From positions 143,501-207,500 of the forward strand of contig CAHIKZ030001778.1 in the NCBI GenBank assembly GCA_903632075.3: a stretch of DNA of 64,000 bases, read 5' to 3'. Both the position numbers and the translations under genes were made by a program. The notes under the pieces were generated by a model that was given only the letters and a program-made list of their open reading frames with translations, had not been told where the DNA came from and made no database searches. The stretch is from Acanthosepion pharaonis. Taxonomy: Eukaryota; Mollusca; Cephalopoda; Sepiida; Sepiidae. Positions 55,070 to 64,000 of the stretch are shown here, piece after piece. How positions within the stretch are numbered: position 1 is the first letter of the stretch; every line of letters begins with the position of its first letter.

Positions 55070-55890
55070 CACATTAGAGTTAAATCTTTCTTTTATTGTC
55101 TGATTATTTTATATTGAACTTATTCAACACGTGACAATGTTCCAATATTGATTTTGTTTTATCCTCTTATTTAGTATACTTTGTTCTTTTTATGTTTTTT
55201 ATTTGTTTTTTTTTTCCTTTACTAGTGTCAAATGGAAAGTGTATAAACTGTAATCTATATCAATTTTTGCATATACTGTATTTGTCGGTGTCAAAGATGC
55301 TCCAGTGTCAAGGACACACCCCAAGTTTTTTTTTTTTTTTGCAAATTTTAAGTAAAAAGAATAAACATGAAAATAAAGTCTCATCACTATCCCTAACCTT
55401 ATCAAAATGTTTTTTGGGTGGTTTATCATGTAGATCATCTTGACCACTTGTGAACTGGATTTTTATAATTTTACCCTTACAGTAAAGAGACAGGTAAGTT
55501 TATTTTCTCTTAGATGTATAAAATACTGAGTGGGATATGTACCCAGGGTAGAGCTGCATCAAACACAATGATACTCCAGTTCCACATTGTTCTTGCCAGC
55601 AGTGTTTTTCCATTCATTGAAATACCAGAAGGAAAAATTTTATCTGGATCTATTTCTTTAAAAATTTTAACCATAGGGTGAAATATACAAAAATTAAAAA
55701 AATAAAATAAAGCTTTACTTAAATGTAAAACAATAAAACATAAAAATTGTAAAAATAATGCAAACAAAATAGAAAAATAGACAGACCCTGTTAATGTTGT
55801 GACAAGTAGGTGTGGCTTAGCTTGGCAGTTGCCAACTATGATATTCATTGAGATAGAATGGTGCTACCTGTGTCTAACTTCCTTGATACT
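55070..55890. other. 3' flank of the gene, nothing recognised
   Basis: AT-rich, with poly(T) and poly(A) runs. No coding or repeat family identified. Confidence 0.4.
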
Positions 55891-55891
55891 A

Positions 55892-55986
55892 CTAGTCTGT
55901 TGGCTACCCTACCCTAGTCTGTTGGCTACCCTACCCTAGTCTGTTGGCTCCCCTACCCTAGTCTGTTGGCTACCCTACCCTAGTCT
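55892..55986 (+). repeat. 22-bp tandem repeat, about 4.3 units
   Basis: The unit CTAGTCTGTTGGCTACCCTA-CC repeats with one A-to-C change in the third unit. Confidence 0.92.
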
Positions 55987-56377
55987 GCCACAAGGAACAT
56001 TCTGTAAATATACATATTTTTTATGACTCTTTGTTTATTTACGACCTTAAACAGTGTATAATTTATAAATTTAATTAAGAGATCACAGTTTACCATCTGG
56101 CATAGATAACCTTCTCCTGGGGTTAGCATAGACCTACAAAAACTCTAACCTTTGTCCTCAAGGATGCACAACAAATTTCTCGACTTATTTCAGGAAGAAA
56201 ACTGAATCCTTGATGCTGGCAAATACAGTAAGCATTTCTTCTGTACATAGATGTTTCCCAATATTTGATATGTGATTATATTCCTCTCAATAAATCCTCA
56301 GCAAATCTTTAAAGAGTTGTTTCTTTCATTTTAAACTATTTTTTAAAATTTCTAATTCTCATTCAATCAGTCAGAAA

Positions 56378-57012
56378 AAAAAGAAGTACAAGAAAAATTC
56401 AAGAACTAAATGAAAATAATGCAATATCTTTGATTTTTCTGCAGAGATACAATTATTATTATATTATCTCCCTTTAGTTGAGACAAAGTCACATGGGTCA
56501 CATGACAACCACTTAATGACATCACTTTATAGAGTGACGAATGTGATCAGTCCATCAGTTAGCTTCCAGGTTTCAAACTGAGTGTTTGCCTTTTTAGTAC
56601 AGGCTGAGGCTAAATCTGCTTCACCTGGGCAGTGGCTAAATCAGCCTTTTCCAGGTGAACTACCAAAGGAATAGCTCACAAGAATTTGGCACCATTTCCC
56701 TTTGGGAATATATATAAAAAGAAGTACAAGAAAAGATTCAAGAACTAAATAAAAATGATGCAAGATCTTTGATTTTTCTGTAGAGTGATTATCTCCTTTT
56801 AGTTGAGACAAAGTCACATGAGGCACATGACAACCACTTAGTGACATCACTTCATAGAGTGACAAATGTGATCAGTTCATCAGTTAGCTTCCAGGTGTCA
56901 AATTGAGTGTTTGGCTTTTTAGTACAGGCTGAGGCTAAATCTGCCTTTCTCAGGTGAGCTACCAAAAGGGTAACTCACAAGAATTTGGCACCATTTTCCT
57001 TTGGGAATATAT
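56378..57012 (+). repeat. Tandem duplication of about 330 bp
   Basis: Copy 1 (56378-56712) and copy 2 (56716-57012) share AAAGAAGTACAAGAAAA, TTTAGTTGAGACAAAGTCAC, CATGACAACCACTTA, GTACAGGCTGAGGCTAAATC, GAATTTGGCACCATTT and CCTTTGGGAATATAT in order. Copy 1 has an extra 30-40 bases around 56622-56650. Confidence 0.88.
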
Positions 57013-57059
57013 CCTCACTAGATACAGAAACTACCTGTAGCTTGCAGTCCTTATGTTAG

Positions 57060-58560
57060 GAAATACCTATGCCTTGCTGCTTTCTCAATTGAGAAATATA
57101 TCCTTGCTAGTGATATAGAAAATAAATCTGGCTAGCTCAAATCACTATTGGAAAGTATAAATATAGCTTCTCCAGAAACACAGAAGACTCCTCCAACAAG
57201 TCAAATTCCTGTTGGGAATTATAAGTAAGACCCTCTATCTCTTTGAGATTTTTGAATTGTTTGTTATGGTATACATATATTATGGTTTCTTTGTATGGAA
57301 CACATGTAAATATGTGTATATAATGTTGTGTATGACTTAGCAAGTATAAAACACTCTCTATGAACAAAACATGTTTGTTATTCCTTTTCTTTCAGCTATT
57401 CCTTTCTGTTCATGTACCAAGATGATATTATATCATGGATATAATAATGCCCATAATAAGGAAAAAGAAAACTGAGAGAATATTTTCTTCTCACATAACA
57501 CTACCTTTATTTCCATATATTTCTGAATATCAGCTTAACATATATACCACATATAGCAGCAAGAATAACAAACAAAACCAAAAATTATTGCTGGTGAGGT
57601 GGAAAGAAAAGGAGACAAGATATGTTAAAATAAAATTCTCTGTATTGCCATTATAATGGATCAAGGTGGAATGTCTCTTTGTGTGCAAGGGGAGCAACCT
57701 GATGGATGGGGTAGTCAACTGTGTATAGGTCTGGTGTAGATGCTTGTGTTGGGTCAGTTGACCAGGAGGTCGCTAGTGAACTCTGACTGCCTGTCTTCTG
57801 CTTCGAGTGTCATGAGAAGGTCATTTTAAACAGTCAGGGTGGGTAATGACTCATTGTCATGCTTTTGGTTTAGTGGCAATGTTTGTGATTGGCTCTGACT
57901 CTTAATTGTATTTTATTTTGGGGGAATTTGTTTTGTGAACCAGATGTGATGCAGAGAGTGATTTTTTTTTTTAAAATTTGCTTTTCTATTATTCACATCC
58001 AAGTTTTGAGGTGGAGTGAATCAGAAAGAGATTTACTTTGAAGGAGAGTATAACAAATATGTAATTTCCCTCAATAAAACAAACTGTAGATCCACCCCAA
58101 AACTTAATCTATTTTTCCTTGGCCCAACTTTTCATAAAATATTATTGAAATTAATCAAGAACTTTTGGATATATATTATGTAGGCAAACAGATATACATA
58201 GACAAATATGACAACCTATAACATGAAGCAGGAATTTACACTAGAGGCTGTAATGTTACAAGAAATACACAGGTGAAACATCTAGGAATTTAAATAAAAG
58301 AATATATGAACATGAAAGGGATCTTTTATGAAACAAAACACTTAAACATAATAAGTCTGACCATAATTTTGACTTAAAGAAGGCAGTGTTTATTAAGATG
58401 AAAATGTATAGAAAGTGCAATAATTTCTGAGTTTGCCATGATAAATTTACATCCAGGTACATATAGCACATTGTCTGTAACTACTGCTCTTATAATGTGG
58501 GATAGTTAAGGACAACAGCAATAGAAACAAAAGCAGTAATGGGTTGAAAGAGTTTTGCTG
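57060..58560. other. Downstream flank, no gene recognised
   Basis: Mixed AT-rich DNA; a T-rich run at 57960-57975. The open frames show no domain. Confidence 0.4.
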
Positions 58561-58815
58561 GGTTGGGCATCTTCTATAAAATGGTGACCCTCTAAAATGG
58601 TGACCCTGTAAAAGAACTTTAAATGTAACTGCTCTGATAAAAGGATTTTTGTTCCAAGAAACTCAATAAAAAATAAAAATAAATACAAACAAAACATAAA
58701 AAGCAAAAATAAAAACAGTTGCATATTTTCAGAAACATCTTTGGCATTTGCATCATAATAAATTTTTTGGGAAATGAAGTATGACAAAGTAAAAAATGTT
58801 TTTGTGTGATTCATT
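58561..58815. repeat. Repeat block, copy 1 (copy 2 at 59044-59360)
   Basis: AAAATGGTGACCCTCTAAAA, TAACTGCTCTGATAAA, AAAACAGTTGCA, GAAACATCTTT and TTTGCATCATAATAAATTTT are shared in order with copy 2. Confidence 0.85.
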
Positions 58816-59043
58816 TCGTCCTTTAGAAATTCATTGGATTAAGTTTATGATTATGTTAATGAAACTCCACTTACACACGAACGAAAGAGAATCACTAAGA
58901 ATTTAAAATTTAAAAATAATTCATTTTTTTTAAATATGTGTTTTGTGTATATAATCTGGTCAATTTCATTTAGATTCTTTTTCTTTATGTTTTCACCACT
59001 TTTATCATATTTTTTCTCCTAAAATTATTCTTGATATACATAA

Positions 59044-59360
59044 AAAATGGTGACCCTCTAAAATAGTGACGTTGTAAAATGGTGACCCTCTAAAATAGTG
59101 ACGTCGTAAAATGGTGACATTGTAAAATGGTAACCATTTAAAATGGTGGCCATGTGAAATGGAGATCCTTTAAAAAGAATTTTAAATATAACTGCTCTGA
59201 TAAATGGCTTTTTGTTTCAAGAAACTTAATAAAAAAATAAAAATAAATACAAATACAACATAAAAAGCAAAAATAAAAACAGTTGCAGATTTTTGGAAAC
59301 ATCTTTAATATTTGCATCATAATAAATTTTAGGGAAAGAATATGACAAAATGGAAAAAGG
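59044..59360. repeat. Repeat block, copy 2, with an expanded minisatellite
   Basis: The block starts with about eight units of 16-18 bases based on TAAAATGGTGACCCTC (59044-59170), two in copy 1, followed by the rest of the block shared with 58561-58815. Confidence 0.85.
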
Positions 59361-59784
59361 TTTTGTGTATTTTTCCATATTTTGAAACATTTTGTTCACA
59401 AATTGGAGTAAAAATAGGAGGGGTTAGGGTTAGGATATACTCTGCATATAGGCAGGAAAAGTATTATCCATTACTAAAATCAATGGTTTTAATTTTAACT
59501 ATAGTAATAAACTTTTCAATTGAAATATTTAGGACCAAAAGTTAGTTTTCTATACACCAGGGTTTCTGAAAGGGGTTCAAGAAAGGATAATCAGAAAAAA
59601 TATTAATTATTAAAAAAAAAAGAAGTCTATCCTCAGTTATTAGATTAGGTTGTTAAAATATTTCTCTATTTTCCAACAACATGAAGCAGGATTTTCCACA
59701 TCAACACCACCAGCATCACTACAACCACCATCATCATCATCATTATTATCACCAGGTATGGTCACAGGGTCATCTGCAGCTGGG

Positions 59785-60110
59785 CACCTAACTAGCTATC
59801 TCTATATATCTCAGTTGAGGGCCAATCTCTTTGTGAAGAATCTTACAGTTCAATCGGTGGTGTTGTCGAACAATGTTTTTTTCCTTGCATTAAAAAAGAA
59901 TAAAACAAAAAAGGGAAGTACTCAAATAATGAAAAATTAAAACTTATATCATCAAGAATTCTCAACAAACTGGAATATTCTTAGAATACAAGCAGGGCAT
60001 TAAACCAATATGAAAGATATTTGATAGGTCTTGGTTGAGTGCCTATGTCTGAGTCTCTGTGAATGATCTCCCAGTTCAATAAGTGACATTGTCAGTCAAT
60101 TGCCTGTACT
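59785..60110. repeat. Two diverged copies of a short repeat
   Basis: GCCAATCTCTTTGTGAAGAA with CTTACAGTTCAATCGGTG (59820-59866) resembles GAGTCTCTGTGAATGATCTC with CCAGTTCAATAAGTG (60051-60088). Family unknown. Confidence 0.45.
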
Positions 60111-60111
60111 A

Positions 60112-60270
60112 AAAAAGCAAATGCTCATTTTAACTACTGGATGCTAACTGATGGATTGACCATTTTCGTCCGACTATGAACAGATGTCATTAAGTTGCAG
60201 TCATGTGACCCATGTGACTTCATTTCAATCAAAGGGAGATAATCCTTTTGCATCCCCACAGAATATAAAC
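60112..60270 (-). repeat. Inverted, truncated copy of the 56.4-57.0 kb repeat
   Basis: In reverse complement: ATTATCTCCCTTTGATTGAA, AAGTCACATGGGTCACATGA, CAACTTAATGACATC and CCATCAGTTAGC match the middle of the tandem copies. Confidence 0.75.
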
Positions 60271-60363
60271 TGTTTTTTATATATTTAGATTAAATTCATT
60301 TGAGAAATAAACAAAAATTAATTAATCAGTTATGGAGCTATAGTTTGTGTATAAAACTATCTG

Positions 60364-60364
<1 letters not shown>

Positions 60365-60411
<47 letters not shown>
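60365..60411. repeat. (TA)n microsatellite
   Basis: AT dinucleotides, directly upstream of the module at 60412. Confidence 0.95.
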
Positions 60412-60414
<3 letters not shown>

Positions 60415-60571
60415 TAAATATAGTTTTAAGGTGTGCTATATTTATGCTCAATATCAGAGATAGAGTGTATGTAAATATAAATATAAAAGTGGACATATGG
60501 TTACGTCTAGCTAGGTCTGATGATTGCATCTAGCATGACACAGCCTGTTGCCTCTGAGTGTTGGCATCAAT

Positions 60572-60575
<4 letters not shown>
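60412..60575. repeat. Module shared with 11738-11890
   Basis: The left part AAATATAGTTTTAAGGTGTG to GTAAATATAAATATAAAAGT runs in the same direction as at 11.74 kb; the right part GATGATTGCATCTAGCATGA and TGTTGCCTCTGAGTGTTG is inverted relative to it. It is flanked by (TA)n on both sides. Confidence 0.75.
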
Positions 60576-60617
<42 letters not shown>

Positions 60618-60639
60618 TCTTGTGAATATATACAATAGA

Positions 60640-61010
60640 TACAAATTGGAAGGCATGAAATTTAATAGTTCTGATGAGCTATTCTCCTTAGTGCCTCAAC
60701 TGCATGAATTTAAGATTCTAGATGCTACTAGATTGGCAACTAGGTCCCACTGTTTTAATGTTGAACTAGCTAAATGTAACCATATGTTCTATTCTAACAG
60801 TTTATTTTCTTGCACTTCTCACCTGTAGAACTCTCTTCTGATTTCTTGCTTCTCTGCCAACTACAATCTTCAAGAATTTAAATGCAATGTCAATTGCCAT
60901 CTTCTGTCTTCCTGAATCCGGTTCCTTTAGTGTCCTTTTTCTCGCTTCTCCTTACTAATGTCTTTTCGTTATTTTTCACACCTTGTAACAATGATTATTA
61001 AAAAAAATAA
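60640..61010 (+). mobile_element. LINE family 1, 5'-truncated 3' end
   Basis: The + strand reads SDELFSLVPQLHEFKI, RLATRSHCFNVELAKCNHMF and YSNSLFSCTSHL, then the 3' UTR with TTTTCGTTATTTTTCACACC, TTGTAACAATGATTATT and an A-rich tail. It follows a (TA)n tract (60575-60613). Confidence 0.8.
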
Positions 61011-61350
61011 ATGAAATAAAAATATTTTTTAAGTCCCCTGAAAAGTATCACCTACTTATCATATTAACATCTTATTAATATTAACACTAGCACTCTTAAG
61101 GACAAGTCAATCAGCTAACTTTGTTTCTGAAATACTTGCATAAGCAAAACAAAAGATCAGAACCCTGTACAAAGCAAAGGACAATTCTATAAGCATTCAC
61201 CACTTTCCTGACCACTCACTGACTTCAATATAAATCCACGAAAAAAGGGCTTCAAGGTCAGTTCTTTTTACTCTTTTGCCAGAAAGTGGGACAGACTGGT
61301 CCACTCCTTAACTACCAAAGAATTAATCAGTATTCCTTATCAAGGAAACC

Positions 61351-61353
<3 letters not shown>

Positions 61354-61404
<51 letters not shown>
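61354..61404. repeat. (TA)n microsatellite
   Basis: AT dinucleotides on the left edge of an inverted repeat. Confidence 0.95.
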
Positions 61405-61407
<3 letters not shown>

Positions 61408-61552
61408 AAAACTTAAATACTAATATTCCATGGTCATAATTTATTCCATTGGAGTTGTAAATATGATCCAATTCATCAGACCTATAATTTGTAGGTCTGA
61501 TGAATTGGAATATGAATTGGAATATTAGTGTTTAGGCCTTTTTATTATATCC
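61405..61552. repeat. Two-level inverted repeat (hairpin element)
   Basis: CCAATTCATCAGACCTA (61468-61484) and TAGGTCTGATGAATTGG (61492-61508) are a perfect 17-bp inverted pair with a 7-base loop. Outside them AATAAAAACTTAAATACTAA with TATTCCA (61405 onward) mirrors TGGAATATTAGTGTTTAGG with TTTTTATTAT (61521-61551). Confidence 0.88.
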
Positions 61553-61621
61553 TTTACTCTGTCCTGGACATTCAGTTCTACCTGGATTCTATCCTCTTGG
61601 AATTATTTTTATACAAAACAT

Positions 61622-61778
61622 ATATGTATGTATGTATGTATGTATATTTATATATTTTAGATATATGATTGCATATGTATGTGTATATTTACCACTAATA
61701 TTATCTATCTATCGATTTATCTATCTATATATATATATATATATATATTTTATATATATGTATGGGAAATCATATATG

Positions 61779-61820
<42 letters not shown>
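61622..61820. repeat. (TATG)n and (TA)n tracts
   Basis: TATG units at 61622-61643, TATC units near 61703-61723, and (TA)n at 61722-61750 and 61787-61819. Confidence 0.9.
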
Positions 61821-61822
<2 letters not shown>

Positions 61823-62352
61823 AGAGTTAATCCCAAGCAAGGCAGTAAAGCTGCTAAGGGACAAGGGGTTACTGGGTGTGGAAGAATTAGAAAACAGAAA
61901 CATTACTAAGGAGAGGGGACAAAGGAAGAGTAATCAGGAGGACAGCAGATAGCGGTTGACATTGCATTTAAATTTTTGAAGATTAATGTTGACTGGAAAG
62001 CATGGAACTGGAAAGGAGTTCCATAAACAATAAGTGTGAGAAAAGAAACTGTTAGCATAGAACTTATGGTTACAATCTGTATATTGATGAGATCTTGTCA
62101 CCAGTCTAGTACTGTACTTAAATTCATAGTCTAGATACCATAGTGAAGAGCTCATATGAACAATAACCATGAAAGTATTTATAAGAAAGGCACAGGGAAG
62201 CAACTTTACAGTGGTGGGAAAGTGACTGAAGCTGAGATGTCAGATCAAGACCAATAATATTGCTGATTCTTTGGATTTTATCAAGGATCTCTAAACATAT
62301 AAGCAGGAGCATCGAACCATATGTGGCAGCAGTATTCAAAGCATGGATGAAT
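61820..62352 (-). mobile_element. LINE family 1, 3' part, split by a mariner
   Basis: The minus strand reads LGILDKIQRISNIIG-type, LCLSYKYFHGYCSYELF and FYANSFFSHTYCLWNSFPVP. The 3' end abuts (TA)n. The copy stops at about 62352 and resumes at 63655, after a mariner. Confidence 0.8.
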
Positions 62353-63650
62353 GGTGCGATGTGTAAATTGTCATCATTTTATATTTTTAATTTCGCGCAT
62401 GTGCATTATTTATTTTTGATATTGTCGACTGCACAGTATAGTAGGGTCAGTTGGGCACTGATTGTGAGAAAAAGAGCACCATGAAGCAATTCACTTCGCC
62501 AGAAATTTGGAAATGGTATGCTGTACTGTGCTGCTTGGTATTTGCACCGGAAGCTCCAATGCCAACATTTTAGAGTGTTTGGGTGCCAATCTGAGGAGAG
62601 TGCATAGAATTTGGAAAGAGTTGGATGAGTTTTATGAAGGTACGGCAGTTCGGAAAACACACTCTGATCGTTTCGATAAGAAAAGAACTCCCGAATTTGT
62701 TGGTGAGATCCAGCCCATGATTGACAACGTTTCCTCCAAGTCAATCAGGTCCATAGCCAGGGACACAGAAGTGTCTGAGATTTTTATCAGTCAGGTAGTG
62801 CATAAAAACATTCAGTATTTCTCATACAGGATGAGAACGGGCCAATTTTTATCCCAAGTCATGAAGAACAAGAGGAAAGATGGCACTACAAAGCTTTTGA
62901 ACAAGATGAAGCATCATCTCCAACAGAACATGCTTTGGTTTCTTCCAGAGTAAGATGGTGAACACACAAAACAACCGTTGGCTTGCTGTATCCCCAAAAG
63001 ATGTACTTAGAGTGATGAAAACCAAATATCCAGGTGTTTGAAGTGATCACTAGTGATGTGGATGTTATGCTTGGCATTCGTGCTGGAAGCTCCAATACAA
63101 ACATTTCTTAGTGTTTGGGTGTTAATCTGGGGATAGTTTAGAGAATTCGTAAAGAGTTGAATGAGTCTAATGGTGATTACGAAGGTGTTTGGAGTGATCA
63201 TTAGTGACGGCGACATTATGCCTCCATTCATTTTCTCACAGGACCTCAGACTCAACACGAAGACCTACATGAAGTGTCTCGAGGAAGTAGTACTGTCCTG
63301 GGTCAAGAAGGTGGCTGCTGGAAGACCCTATGTCTGGAAACAAGACCCTGCACAAACAGGAGAACCCAGTCATGGCTGTCAGGCAATTTTTGCGACCACA
63401 TCACCCCTAACATCTGGCCACCTAACTCCCCAGACTTCAACTCCCTTGATTATTATGGGTTGGGCGAGGTTGAGCAAGAGACCAGCAAAACTCCTTGTAA
63501 CACCAAAGATGAACTGGAGGCAAGGACTATGGCAACATTCACCAACTTAAGCCAGGTGACCGTCGAGAAGAGTTGCAGGAGATTCTGAAGTCGGCTGGAG
63601 GCCGTGGTTGAAGCCATGGCGAAATTATTTAATAAATTTACTCAAGAAGG
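62353..63650 (+). mobile_element. Decayed mariner transposon with an internal rearrangement
   Basis: From the ATG at 62480 the + strand reads, across frames, MKQFTSPEIWKWYAV, RIWKELDEFYEGTAVRK, KKRTPEFVGEIQPMID, SIRSIARDTEVSE, DGDIMPPFIFSQDLRLNTK, EEVVLSWVKKVAAGRPYVWK and ITPNIWPPNSPDFNSLDYYG then CNTKDELEA. This is a mariner-type transposase of the kind common in molluscs; the N-P-x-D-Y-Y region is the last catalytic block. About 115 bases of the N-terminal coding part are repeated at 63070-63184 inside the catalytic region. Several frameshifts and stops; dead. Terminal inverted repeats were not identified, so its edges are approximate. Confidence 0.85.
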
Positions 63651-63654
63651 CAAA

Positions 63655-64000
63655 AAGGGGTCTCTCAGATGATTAACAGAGAGCAGTTTATATTTGGAAG
63701 AGTTAAAATCAACAAGGCATCCTTTGCCCCAGTTAACAACAGACCGTTTTTGACACCAGCTGCCAAATTGATCTTATCAAACCAATCAGATTTACTATTG
63801 AGACAAGAGTAAATGGTTGTACCATCGGCATCAGGGAAGTCGTTAATGTAAAAAACAAAGTAGGACCAAGGATAGAGACTTGGGAGACACCTACAAAATG
63901 GTCTAGAAGAATGTCTGTTTAGAATAACTTTCGTTTCATGATTTGATAAGTAACACTGGATCAGTTCAAAAGTTTGGACAGAGACACCGTAAATTTTCAA
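63655..64000 (-). mobile_element. LINE family 1, RT part, continuing past the window
   Basis: The minus strand reads MKIYGVSVQTFELIQCYLSN, VILNRHSS and DADGTTIYSCLNSKSD (a damaged Y-A-D-D block). It is the upstream part of the copy at 61820-62352. Confidence 0.78.

Noticed and set aside
55892..55986. Telomere-like CCCTA repeats.
   Set aside because: The period is 22 bases (CTAGTCTGTTGGCTACCCTACC), not a telomeric hexamer.
59650..59940. Serine/proline-rich open frame at 59.65-59.94 kb.
   Set aside because: The serine and proline run comes from a CAC/CAT-rich simple sequence; no further support.

Overview
This is eukaryotic, metazoan DNA: AT-rich, packed with microsatellites and decayed transposable elements, and carrying one intron-rich gene on the + strand. 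The long repeat-filled introns, the extracellular module types, a Jockey/CR1-like LINE family, SINETMAR-type mariner relatives and several tRNA- and 5S-rRNA-derived SINE families fit a mollusc, most likely a cephalopod such as an octopus. That assignment is inference from general character and not from a marker gene.

The gene runs from at least 2819 (its 5' end and signal-peptide exon lie outside the window or were not recognised) to a stop codon at 54985-54987, followed by polyadenylation signals. Eleven exons can be placed by homology, splice sites and matching intron phases: one WSC module (2819-3085); one F5/8-type-C/discoidin module in four exons (10273-22716); a second WSC module in two exons (26775-30741); one complete CCP/sushi module (33779-33979); a second, damaged-looking CCP module in two exons (47431-47889); and a last exon with a PAN/apple-like module (54722-54987). 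Module borders are all phase 1, the mark of exon shuffling. The product looks like a secreted or surface-associated multidomain carbohydrate/protein-binding protein of about 500 residues over the part seen. I do not recognise a named orthologue.

Introns and the 3' flank hold the rest. 0-2.8 kb: tRNA-SINE fragment, a decayed Tc1-like transposon and a 5S-SINE tail. 3.1-10.3 kb: a 5S-derived SINE, a SINE tail, microsatellites, and a TATA-bearing repeat with a clean nested insertion. 10.4-16 kb: decayed mariner, tRNA-SINEs and other repeats. 16-26.8 kb: tandem repeats, tRNA-SINEs, a second copy of the TATA-bearing repeat, a non-LTR fragment, the best-preserved 5S-SINE, and a tandem repeat split by a LINE. 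27-47 kb: LINE fragments of a second family, a Gypsy integrase fragment, about 4.7 kb of plain AT-rich DNA, and the longest element, a 3.3-kb LINE on the minus strand (42.64-45.95 kb). 48-54 kb: more LINE fragments, a tRNA-SINE and the 3' end of a Gypsy element with its LTR. 55-64 kb, downstream of the gene: tandem duplications, minisatellites, hairpin-forming inverted repeats, and a mariner inserted in a LINE. No second cellular gene, no RNA gene that looks functional and no CRISPR array was seen.
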